Source: Paramecium octaurelia (taxonomy: Eukaryota > Ciliophora > Oligohymenophorea > Peniculida > Parameciidae). Taken from it: a DNA stretch of 64,000 nucleotides. Under the pieces are notes generated by a model. That model ran no database searches. It worked only from the letters and a program-made list of their open reading frames with translations, and had not been told where the DNA came from. The position numbers were made by a program, and so were the translations under genes. Below are positions 24,580-35,671 of this stretch, piece after piece. The stretch covers positions 316,627 to 380,626 of the forward strand of contig CAJJDP010000064.1 of NCBI GenBank assembly GCA_905182995.1. Reading direction: 5' to 3'. Each line of letters opens with the position of its first letter. Position 1 is the stretch's first letter.

Positions 24580-25704
24580 TCAAACTTGACTCCACAAAGA
24601 AGGAAGAAACTGTAGATCCATCTAATGAAAAAGTTTAGATAAATCTATTTCCTCCTTGCTTGATCCTCTTATTAAGACTAGTCTACTTGAGTCATTAAGT
24701 TTAAGCTATTTTTTTAAAGGTTAATAATGATATAAATTGGATTTCTAAGGTTCGATTGCCTTCTCTAATTAAGAAATCTTGGCAATTATTTTGTTGGTTT
24801 CCTTAGAATTCCATTCAGAAGACACAGTGTAAGAATGTCCAACTTATTGTTTAGGGTCTAAATTGATATTTTAAGAAATTGTACTTGAAATACTTGAACA
24901 AAGAATCGTTTTTTTGTAACGATGTTTCAAAGCAAATTCGGTTCTCTTCTTGCTTTCCGTCACAGCTGAAAGTCGAATGGCAATTTCTGCCCATCTACGT
25001 CCATGCTATAGGAGTAACTGTAAGAAATAATGATCTTCTGCGTCACTCCACTCTTCACTGAAATGATAATCATATGGATTTACCGATTAATAGATGGATC
25101 TAACTTATTGCCCCATCTTTCTCTGCATTGTTTGGGTGTTCTCATGAATTTATTCTAACATACATCATTTAGTTCTTTGGCTATTTTGCTCCATTTGTTG
25201 CCTTTCTTTTATTTTAAAAATGACCTAAATTATTGGTTGAACAAATTACAATATAATTTCAAGCAAGTGTTGATCCTCCTATTCAGTCCATGGATTGTTA
25301 TAAGCCGATTGAGGTAGAAACAATAGGCTCATTTACTACAATTCCTAAGGTGTCCTAAAGGTTGGCATCAATTCACTCACTAATTACCATTATTCGTCAG
25401 ACTGTTTATAGTTATAAAAATATACAAGTTTTAAACTTGGAGGGGCCTGAACACTTATTAGAATACACTGAAGTAAAATTTCCTCATTTTTTTCTCTGTG
25501 ATCTATTGTCTTAGCTTGTTGAAGCTGATAATACATCCCTTCTAAGGTTTTGTAATTAGGAATGGAGTTAAAGTGTAACATCCATTTCTTTTTATATTCC
25601 TTGATGTCAACGTTTTGAATTTGGAGAAAGTTCAATTTATTAGAATGTAAGGACTCTTCAGTTGATTAGTGATAAGATTATTAGTGAACATGAAGGAAGC
25701 TCAT
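24580..25704 (-). CDS. R2R3-type Myb DNA-binding protein
   Basis: Nuclear Myb/SANT protein. Minus strand from ATG (CAT 25702-25704) to TGA (24580-24582), with GTA...TAG/CAG introns of 25 and 26 nt in the repeats. First repeat: NPWTEQEDQHLLEI then KGNKWSKIAKELN and TPKQCRERWGNKLDPSINR. Second repeat: EEWSDAEDHYFL then GRRWAEIAIRLS and NRTEFALKHRYKK. The conserved Trp spacing and the QCRERW motif are intact. The N-terminal third is helix-rich; the tail is short. A second, decayed Myb-like locus lies at 13.9-15.2 kb, but the two do not look like close copies. Confidence 0.8.
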
Positions 25705-27246
25705 ATTCTTTTCTGTTTATAAATTAATAAAATCTCTCGCATTCACAAAATTTCTTTATGTATTATGCTGGATGAATATCTTCCAAAAATATAAAAGTAG
25801 AAAAGTTTTCGAAAATAAATTTCTAAACTACAAATTCACATTTATAGTTGATAACTTATATATATGTTTATTAAAAACCACAACAACTTAGAAGTTTGAA
25901 GACTTTTAGTATCAAAATTCCTTTCATATTTTGAATAATCAATTAATATTGATATATATTATTAATTGCTTTATAGTATATAATATAATCAATAAATTTT
26001 AATCACAATCTTCATAGCATACTCTCTATTGTTTCCATATAAGAAAGAAAATTTATTCTAAATAGATTGTTCATTAAACATTCTGATATTCCAAATATAT
26101 TCAATATCATGGATAATACTATTGTACATGATGGATTTCCCTTATTTCAAAGTTCAATCTAGATCCAATCATTTTTGTCAATTTTTTTCCTTCATTTTTA
26201 AAAGGAATTTATATTGAAATTTAATTCTAAAATGGAAATTTATTAAAATAGCACCTGCTTAATTTTTATTTAGTTGTGTCATTATTAAATTCTCAGCTAC
26301 TATTAAAGCTTTCAGTATTGAAAATTCATGTATCTACTAAGGGATTCTGTATTTTATGTAATCCTTATTGGATTCATTAAGATTTTCTATTTCACACATA
26401 CTAGAACCAAAATGAAAACACTCTCAATGATACTTTAATTATTATATTTAGAATCAATTCCTTGAATTACCTTTATGAAATGATAACGATAGCTCTAGCT
26501 TTGGTTGATTTTAATAATATTTTTATTCAAAATTCAGAATAGGATCTATCGCTAAAACTATCCTTTGTGTTTTATGTTTGAGAATTCAACACTGATTGAT
26601 AAAGAATCACGATAATTCTTCTACTAATTGAAACCATTTTTAATCTAGCTGTAAGTAAAACAGATACAAGAGATATTAATAAATGAATATCCTTATTTAG
26701 ATAACTTAGAATATCTTTTTATTTATGTTTAAGATAATCCAGCAATTCTCATTACAGACTCAATATTTTATATGATATCTTCTAGAAGTTTACATTATCC
26801 TTTTTATTTTCTTCAAGAATATTCTCTCAATTAAATCTATATATATATTATAAATATTTATATCTATAAATTAATTAGAGTTAGTAAGAATAATATCTTT
26901 TATCTATGTGATGGCAAAACAGATTTATTTGATAAAGTGAATTTATAGATAGTTATTAGGCATCCTCTTCGTTAATTTACAATATAATCTATCTATCCTT
27001 AGAGTTATTATTAACTCTTACTTTGATGTAAATGATATTTAGTATTTAACAAACTTACTATTAAAAGATAGCATCTTAACTAACTAATTATATAGAATTC
27101 GATAATTTATATTCCTTGTTTGAACAAACTTAATTCCTTATGTAATCATCTCATTTTTAAGTCTCCAATCAGATGGAAATATTGCAATTTATTATTCTTA
27201 ATTTTGTTTATAAATAATACCATTTTTATAATAATAAATGATTAAC
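25705..27246. other. Long AT-rich gap, nothing supported
   Basis: About 1.5 kb between the Myb gene's 5' end and the zinc-finger-like gene's stop. Both strands have only short frames. The composition is slightly less extreme than true spacers near 26.1-27.2 kb, so a decayed gene is possible, but I find no motif. Confidence 0.4.
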
Positions 27247-28457
27247 TCATTGTGATTATCGTTTAATTGATTATGATAAATTAGGTGGTTTGTTAGGCAA
27301 CTGATCTTCGTCTTGTTGATTATTTTGCACACATTTACCATGAGATGTCAAATATCCCTCTATCCTATTAGATTAAAAGCATTTATCACAAATAGGCTTT
27401 TTAGGTATTTATAAGCTTTCAAAATGCACAACCTTAGCCTTTGCATAAAATTTATCACATCTTATGCATTTAAAATAAAATGATTCCTGATCTTTAAATG
27501 CAACTAACTTAAATTGGAATTCTATCCAATTAGTAAAGGTTTGAATATCTTCCTAATAATTATCTTTAAGATATTTCTGTATTTTTTGGAAGTTCTTCTT
27601 AACCAATTTTTCGAACTCTTTGCTTAAATCCGTTTACCATGATTATTAGTAATCAACTAAAGCAGTTCCATTACAAAGTTTGCATTAACTCGGATCCTTC
27701 CTTTGGTATTTACACATGCATAAAAACTTACTATTCATAACACCAAAGATATCAATATAATTCAAATCAGGTACAAAATCTTAAGGTATTTCCTTTTATT
27801 GTAATAATGACTGGTTTTCAAGAAGATCGTTCTTTACTTTTAAAGTCCTTGTCCTTGCTCCTTGTTTATAATTCTTTAACATTTAATCATAAGATGAACT
27901 AGAATCGATAATGATTTCTTCATTTCCATCTGCAGCAAAGCTAAAAATAATAAAGAAATTTACACATATTTCGTTGTTTTTGCAAATCCATGTTGGTTTT
28001 CCATCTTCTTTAGAAATTAATCATAATTGGTTGCTAATAAAAGGTTGTTCTTTATAACTTCGCCATTCTTATTTAAAAAGTATATTGATAGTTGTTCATC
28101 AATTTCCTTTACTTTATTATTTTCTCTATCTCCTTTCTGTTCTAATAATTATTAATCATAAAAACTTAAATTTTGGTCTTCTTTTACGTCCATATGTTTC
28201 TTATAAATAACTATTTTTTCTTGTTCCTCCTTCACTTTTAATAATTAATAACTTGATTTCTATAGTAAACGTTGTTGCATTTAATTATATGATCTACTAG
28301 AATCTATAGTGATTTCATCTTCATTATCGTCCTAATATCTAGAATAATCATATGTCTCACATATAATTAGTTGTCTCTGGATATTAATATTTTGATAGCA
28401 TCTCCCTTTGGAAATCTTAGTATTATAATGGCAGGATAACAGATTCAATTTAACCAT
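27247..28457 (-). CDS. Cys-rich zinc-finger-like protein, 395 aa
   Basis: Unrecognised gene with metal-binding Cys pairs. One 23-nt intron leaves 396 codons from ATG (CAT 28455-28457) to TGA (27247-27249). The C-terminal half has CMCKYQRKDPSQCKLCNGTA, later FKCIRCDKFY and PICDKCFQSNR, four or five Cys-x2-Cys-type pairs that could hold two zinc ions. The N-terminal half holds an internal duplication: a unit DEITIDSSRSYNQM...LLKVKEEQEK recurs as EEIIIDSSSSYDQM...LKVKNDLLEN about 120 residues later. Upstream sequence to 28.55 kb is also open in a shifted frame (ELLLEKLINLLKLDYEI), so the true start may lie further up. Confidence 0.6.
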
Positions 28458-28641
28458 TCTTCTTCTCGAACTTAATTTCCCTTTATTGCATAACCACTTT
28501 TTATTTCATAATCTAACTTTAGTAAATTAATTAATTTCTCTAACAGCAACTCTCATGTTCCAAAAACAAAAAAACTAGAAATCACTTATTTTAGAACTTG
28601 ATTATGAAATCGAAAGCAAATCAATAAAGAGTTCAACAAAA

Positions 28642-29662
28642 ATGACTGAATAGAAAATAATCTCTAAATTTGTTGAATTATATGAGGAAGTCCTCGTTTA
28701 AATCAAAGGATCGCAGAATCTGGTATTACATATATCACTATTTTAGTATTTGATCAATAAAATGGCTAACTGCAAGAATGGAGATGTTTTTAATGTGGAT
28801 CTATTGTTGTCCAATTTTAAATACCTGATTACATTGTTAATTCAAGAATTGGTATTATTTATTCATATGTAGATCCAATATCAAATGCAAGTGGATTCTC
28901 AAAACATTGAACCAAACAAACCCAATTATCAGGAGTTGAATTAAATGAAACTTGACCTCCAAAGATTCAAATATGTAACACTTTTTATTGAAAATGAAGG
29001 ACAAGACTGACTTATAATATAAAGTTAAAGAGCTTGAACAAGACTTACACCAACAATAACAATTAAATGCCTCCATCTGTCAAGATTTATTAGAAGCTAG
29101 ACAAAAATACTAAGTAAACAATTTAACATTACAAAAAAGGAATTATAACAGAAATTCGATCGTTAAACCTAAATCAAGTATGACAAAACCTTCTATACAC
29201 ACTACGACCAAAATATCAAGGAAAAACTTAAATAGTTGCATACAATCTACAATCTTGACAAAAATTAGAAAGCCAAATCCATAGTTAACTAAAGGCAAAA
29301 GCTAACCATCATGACTGAACCATGTGAATCTGATTCCTATCACGACAGATACGGAGACATGACAGAAAAAAGCAATTCATTTTATGGCAGAATTAGTAAC
29401 AAGAACAAATAAAATCAAACTATTGAAAGTAAGGTGTATCGTAATTTCTTTAGCCATCACCTCTGTCGGAACTGATTACAATAATGTGTCTGATTCCTTC
29501 TCATGTCTTCTAAACAACAGCTTTTATAACAAAAGAGATAAATCTGCAAGTCTCTCCATCGATTAATCCCTGGAACGCTATAAAAACCTGAAACATGTCT
29601 TCAAATAAGGACTCCCTATTAATAACTCTATTAAATGCAAAAAATAGACTTAATTTAGCTGA
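28642..29662 (+). CDS. Coiled-coil protein, 314 aa
   Basis: Unrecognised. Introns of 25, 26 and 25 nt give 315 codons, ATG 28642 to TGA 29660-29662. The centre (about residues 110-215) is a long heptad region: VKELEQDLHQQQQLN, then FDRQTQIKYDKTFY and NIKEKLKQLHTIYN. The N-terminal 100 residues are helical and hydrophobic enough to be globular. The C-terminal third is Ser/Asn/Lys-rich and probably disordered. Divergently placed from the zinc-finger-like gene with under 200 bp between starts, so a shared promoter region is likely. Confidence 0.7.
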
Positions 29663-29721
29663 TAATTCTGATTACTAATTTATTTATATTAAATATTTCT
29701 CATTTCATACATTCGAAAATT

Positions 29722-30057
29722 ATGAATTTCAATAGAGGACCAAGGCCTAGCTTTAGCATGCCTAAATAAATAGAAAGCTTTAAGGAAGAAAAACCATATT
29801 CATATGTTGATATAGAAAGCACGGACTGCTTTCGAAACGAAAAAATAATAAAAAATGTCAAATTTGCACCAACTATTACTGTTTTTCTAAGATTTCAGGA
29901 CGAAGACATTATGAAATTCAAAGAGAGATTAAGAAAATAGATCCTCTAAACCAAAGAAACCTTTGATTTCAACCCATCCCTAGATGAACCAAAAAAGAAA
30001 GGATAACTTAAGTCTTGTTTAAAAACCTTTTCGGAATGGGATTCTTAATAATTTTGA
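29722..30057 (+). CDS. Hypothetical protein, 111 aa
   Basis: Intronless frame of 112 codons from ATG 29722 to TGA 30055-30057, 59 bp after the previous stop. Charged, with KNVKFAPTITVFLRFQDED near the middle, followed by a basic helix (FKERLRKQILQTKE). No family known. The same frame remains open for another ~85 codons after the TGA (to about 30317), containing an ATG at about 30128 that could start a separate small protein. Confidence 0.55.
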
Positions 30058-30329
30058 TGTGATTTCTTTTTGTTCTACTCTATATATAAATATCTCAACT
30101 TAAAATTACTCAACTCCTTCAAATATATGGATGACAAATTTTAGTCATTCTTTCAAAACAGCAGATTGAGGAGAATATCTAACAAATGCAATAAATATAA
30201 AAATAAACGCAACAGTAGGAAAAATGAATAAAAAAAAGAATTATCATACATATATTAACATATGATGACAGTTAGAATATTCTTATAACAACTGAACATA
30301 AATAAAAATCACATTTGAAAGAAATAAAA

Positions 30330-31650
30330 ACCACCATTCACTTACTTTAGGATTGATAAATAAATATTTCTATTAATATTTTGTTTTGATATTTTCAAAA
30401 CAAGTATATATTTTAATCATAATATTACTCAATCTAGTTTATTTCTATATTTGTTTAGGGTTTTGTCTTTTGTTAAGTTTTTAGATATTTATTTTAATCA
30501 GGGAAAACGATTAGTAACAGTTAGATCATAAAGTTTAATTATTTTGTTTAAAAAAAAAAAAGATTGTAAATTAATCTAAAATATTATAAATAAAAGATAA
30601 ATTTTATAATTATTTTGTTAATAAATAAATCAAAATAGTCGAATTAAAAAGTCATTATAAAAAATGCAAGAGAAATTTGATTAATGATTTGCTCATATCC
30701 CATAGCCAGTTTGATGTTGCAAATTTGGAAATCTTATGTTTAGCATAATATTATGAAACAGGGTTCTAAATTAAATGAGAGTACGTTATCTTGTAGACTG
30801 TCCTATGTAAAAATCTTTATTAACTTTTTTGTTGTTTATTTGCTTGTATCATTGAGAGTAATAAGATTTTGTATCAATATTTGAGGGAGGAAGCCATTAT
30901 TCTTACATAGCATTTTTATTTAAAAATATTAAAATCTTCTTATTCAAGTTACTAATGCATTGATTTTAGGTTCTTGATTTGCAATTCTATAAATGCGAAT
31001 ATAATATTTAGTATGTTAATCTCATTGGTTTAAGGACACAATAGAAAATCCTACATGTACGTAATTCTATCGCATTGCTATATAAGTGGTTCAAAAATTA
31101 AGAGTCAATCTGATTCATTTATAATACTCATCCAATATATGATTGATATTAAAAATTTAACTTTATCCAAGAAAAGTCGGTTTTTTATATTCCACACTAA
31201 AATATAGTAATAGAAACTTCTTATTGGAATCTAGGAAAAACTCAGAAAAGTGAGCAAATTTAGAGTTTAAAAGAATCAAATAAATACAACTGCATAATAT
31301 AACAACATTTAACACTAATTTTTCATTATATACATGTAATAGTAAAATTAGGGAGAGACCATTATATAATTACATCTAGAAGTTTATAGATATTGATAAT
31401 TTCTTATTTATCAATGATATCAATAAATTTAATAATTAAACATCAAAATTTATTCTTGAATAAATTATGATTTTCAAGGATACAACTTAAAAGCCATTAA
31501 CTTTTTGTATTCAAATTTATCAAAAATCTTTCACATTATATAGTAGTAATGATTTAGATGAGGATTTCATATATTTTATTTGGAATGCTAGTGTCTATAT
31601 TTACTTTGGACAGGTGAAACGAATTCATTATATATATAATATTAAATGTG
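30330..31650 (+). other. Unresolved region, possible decayed gene
   Basis: Plus strand has long open stretches in all three frames, the longest about 210 codons (near 30.79-31.40 kb), with segments such as ILYQYLREEAIILTQHFY. No single set of small introns links them, and one in-frame TGA follows GFQIK. With only TGA as stop such frames can be accidental. It could be a pseudogene converging on the trichocyst gene, or plain spacer. Confidence 0.3.
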
Positions 31651-31661
31651 TGTTGTTAATC

Positions 31662-32878
31662 TCAATTTAATTAGAGTCTCTCTCTAAGATATTCCTTAAG
31701 AGTAACAATCTTATCTTGGATATGATCTGAGATTCTAGAAATCAAGTCTTGTAATTGGACTCTGGATTGAGTTTCCATTTAATAAATATCTTATTATTAT
31801 CTGCACCATTGATCCTATCCATCCAAATTGGACTATAAATGGTTACTAAGATAATGTTACTTGATTTCTCTCTACTTCAGCAGCATGATATTCAACTTTG
31901 CCTTAGGATTCTTCGATAATGCTTTGATAATTCAAGATAGCTTATTCAAGGTTCTATCTTTAATCAGATCTAAAAAATGAAATTAAAAATTACAAGGTGT
32001 TTCTTTCATTGGTTAAATCGGATAAGAATTATTACCAGTTCAAACTTTATTATTTTTCAATGTCTTCATCACTTGATTTGCTTTCAACGATTTAGACTCT
32101 CAAATTGGACAATAACTATAAGACTTTCTTGGCTGTGTCAGAGTCAGATTTAGCTGAGAGTTGGGTCATCATGGTTAGAATTGGTTAAAATAATAATCCA
32201 CTTGATGTTGATTGACTAATGTTAATGTGATGATAATTGTTTACCTCTATAATCTGGACAAGACTTTGTTAAATCTTCCTTTGACTTGAATGAATGAGGA
32301 TCCTCCTGAGAGATGCTCAATTAAAGCATAAGCTTCGTCGATGGCTGAGATAGCTTCAGTATGGTCTTTGATTTTAGATTAAAATTCAGCATATTGTAAA
32401 TCTCTTTCGCTTTGTCCTGCATTAGTTTTTTTGGAATTCTCTTCAATTTCAACAGAAACCTCGGCAATTTTGTTTAATGATCTTTGCAAATTGTTTGTGT
32501 TCTCATCCACAATTTTGGTATGAGATTTCAATTAACTTTAATGATATGCCAAGTTTGTAGAGAAATCGTGAAGCAATCTGTTGCATGAGGCTTGTGTATT
32601 TTGGATATAAAGATCTGAGTCTTTTTGCTCTTATTCCAACATGAATCTAATTATAAATACAAGGTAGAACCTGATGTTGTTAATATAGCTTTGAATTTCG
32701 TGTACTGGTGAACCTGTGGCTAAACTAATTTAAATGGCATTCAAGAAAGTTTTTCCCATATGATTGTTGTCAATTTCTGCAAGTACAACTTTAGGATCTG
32801 TGGCCAATTTGCTTAATGCCTTTAATGATTACGAAGTGTTAATACCAAACCAATCAATAGCACTATTAGGATTCTCAT
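31662..32878 (-). CDS. Trichocyst matrix protein-like secretory protein, about 370 aa
   Basis: Secretory-granule protein of the TMP family, which crystallises inside trichocysts and expands on discharge. Signal peptide MRILIVLLIGLALSKL begins at CAT 32876-32878. Typical TMP N-terminus: DPKVVLAEIDNNHMGKTFLN, then TGSPVHEIQSYINNI. The body is alternating coiled coil (QDSDLYIQNTQAS-like, then LQRSLNKIAEVSVEIEENS) and ends in DHIQDKIVTLKEYLRERL. Introns of 24-29 nt interrupt it; I did not close the exon sum exactly, so the inner junctions are approximate. TMP precursors are normally cleaved by proteolysis into a propeptide and two mature chains. Confidence 0.8.
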
Positions 32879-32907
32879 TTTTATATATAATTAATTAAAA
32901 ACGAATT

Positions 32908-34203
32908 ATGCTTGTGCTCAAATTTAATGATATAAACACAAATCAAGTTTAACAATAATAACAATAATACTAATACTTCAAGATTATCCTCTCTCGATAC
33001 TCCAATCAGCATTTTCAGATTAAGAAAGCCTACACTAAATTCTCAGGACGATGGTCGAAAGGAAGCGATTCAGAAAGATAAATAGATTATGTTTAAGAGA
33101 ATTTGGATGTCAATCTGGTTGCTAAACTAGTTAATGCATTCAATGGCATCGAAATCGTCATAAACACTCCTCAAGAATTATATGAAATGTATCAAACTCT
33201 GCATTTCTTCCAGATTCAGGAACTGTAAAATTAAATAGAAAAATTCCTGATTTAAGATAAATCTAGTATTTTAATTGGATACCAATTATCCGAATTGTTC
33301 GAAATTGAATCCTTATCTAACTTTTATTTTGAATATTTCAAAGAATATGGATTCTTGGGTATTTTTAATAAAAAACTTGACAAAGAGAAAGCAAGAAAAC
33401 ACATCTACAAGAACAAAAACAGATTGGTTCCACTTCATTATTTATATTTATAAGCCAACTTATTCAAAAAACTGTTAATATTGCATAACCATCTTGCCGT
33501 CATCAATTTCGATAAAAGTAAGTTCTTAGACTAATTTTAAATTGCCCTTTTAATCAGCGAATATTGTTTAACCAATGGCTACGACAGAATTAAATTATAA
33601 GAAATCTTCTCCGATGCAGTTATTAAAGATTAAGTCACTAATGAACAGAAATAAATTATTTTGATCGAATTTGAAAAATAATATAAATAAAACCAAATGA
33701 GAACAGTTTCAAGTATATCTTAATCAGAAGATGATGATTTATCTGATACTACAATAGAATTGAAAAATCATAACTCAGAAAATATGATATCACAAATCCC
33801 CATTATTGAACCTATTGAAATATATAGAGGAAAAGAATTAGACCCAAAACTGCTTTTAGGATTAAAGAATTTATAATTTCATTTTAAGACTAAACATACT
33901 TCTTTTGGATTCTATGTATCCAAAAAGATTGAATTAAATTCATAGATAGAAGATGAATAATTATAGTTAGTCAATTTAAATACTAAAGTATAATTTAATA
34001 CAAGTTTGAGACTCAATTGGATTAGATTTGAAGAAAATGGTTTAAATGTAAATAATAGACTAATAATTGTCAGATAAAAAGGAATATGTAGGTATGAAGA
34101 TGATGTGAATGAACCTAATGGCTAAATTAGATTAACAGGGTGTCGAAATTTCAGAATTGAAGAAGTAGAAGTGTGGAATACATGTAGTTTTGCATATTCT
34201 TGA
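32908..34203 (+). CDS. BTB/POZ-like protein, 431 aa, intronless
   Basis: Single frame of 432 codons from ATG 32908 to TGA 34201-34203. After a Gln stretch encoded by TAA/CAA comes a BTB-like fold: FQIKKAYTKFSGRWSKGS, then NTPQELYEMYQTLHFFQIQELQ, which is the usual BTB end helix pair, followed by BACK-like helices. The C-terminal ~150 residues look beta-rich (HTSFGFYVSKKIEL, LRLNWIRFEENGLNV, RLTGCRNFRIEEVEVWNTC). BTB proteins typically bridge substrates to Cul3. The BTB call is by pattern only. Divergent from the trichocyst gene: the two starts lie about 30 bp apart. Confidence 0.6.
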
Positions 34204-34812
34204 AATTTGGGTTGAAATTAATACAATTCAAATTCATTATGATATTCTTACATTTAAAAATCAAATGGAGTAGTAGATTATTTATATTGTAAATTCTGCA
34301 ATTAAATCAATCTTAATTCTTCTATTAACTCATCTTGGTTAGCTTAATAATAGTAGTTGTTATAACTAAGTCTCAGTTATTATTTTTATTCTATTGGTGT
34401 AAATCTCTATCCTTAATTACAAATTTACCCATAAGATAAGGCTAAACGATATTTTATTAATTTCGCTAAACTGTTTGATTTTCGCATCTCATTCGAATAT
34501 TTTTGATTAAATATTTACACAATGTGATAATATTATGTTTTAAAAATATCGCAGTTCCAATATAGCAAAATCGTTTATGATATATATAATTATTATTCCA
34601 TATTCTTACTGACTAAACCTAATTCCAATGAAAACCTTCAAGATACAAAGATTAATAATCCTATCTCATACGCTATAACGTTGACTTAACTATAAAAATG
34701 AATAAACTATATACTATATTTAACTAATATATATTTAAATAGAAGAAGGATACCTTAAATTGGTATGCGACTACCCTATATTCTGATATAAATTATTATT
34801 TTTAATATAAGT
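34204..34812. other. Intergenic, convergent 3' ends
   Basis: About 0.6 kb of AT-rich DNA between two stop codons. Nothing recognised. Confidence 0.5.
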
Positions 34813-35439
34813 TCATTTAAAAACATTGTTTATAATCTAAACAATAACTTCTTGTTATTCATCATCCTCTAGATATTCGAATTTTTTGATCTTTGAGTTT
34901 GGTATTAATAATTCTTTGGATGATAAGTAGTAGTAATTCACATTGTCATCAACCTCTTATAGAATTGATTCTTGCGTTGCATTATAGATTATCAATAATA
35001 TATCATGAATTTTTGGCTTTAGCAGCTCTATGCAATCCTTAACATCATCTTTCAGAATCTGATTACTAAGGACTACTAAGGTGTTTTTATTAAAGTCAGT
35101 TTGATTACAATTCTATACCTTAGTCGTATTATTTAACTAATCAAAATAATGAAAATCTTCTTATGAAATCACTAGTCATATGAATACTACTTTACCTAAC
35201 AATGATGCATTTTTGTTGGGGAAGCTCCCGTATTTTTATTGTACTGGGTTGCCTTGTTTCTTAATATTCCAAAATAGGAGCATGATTATACACGTGAATG
35301 TTAGAATCGATCCAAAATAGATCAAGTTATTGATATGATTTTTTTTGATCTCTTGTTACAGTCCTCCATTGGATTCGTTATTATTTTCTAGTTTAGTAAT
35401 TTCATTTATAAATTCTGTGTTTTCTTCATCACCTATCAT
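34813..35439 (-). CDS. Single-pass membrane protein, 200 aa
   Basis: Unrecognised. One 24-nt GTA...TAG intron at 35172-35195 gives 201 codons. An acidic cytosolic-type start is followed by one hydrophobic segment (LIYFGSILTFTCIIMLLFW, about residues 39-57), then a soluble domain of ~140 residues. Two Cys in the soluble part (QNCNQTD and VKDCIEL) could form a disulfide if it faces the lumen. This is a type II signal-anchor layout. Confidence 0.6.
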
Positions 35440-35671
35440 TTTAATATTATTATTTATATTAATAGCAATTTGTCAATTAAGTTTTGGAACAATTCTTGAA
35501 AGTGAGAGTGAATTTGGTTCTGAGATGGAGAACCAATTCAAAATATTGATATGTAATATATAAGTTATTATTAATTATTAAATAAATTTAATTGTTCTTT
35601 CAGTCATCTTTTTGTATTTTTCCATAATATTATCTATTGCTTTTTTGAATATTTTAATAAAATAAAGGAAA

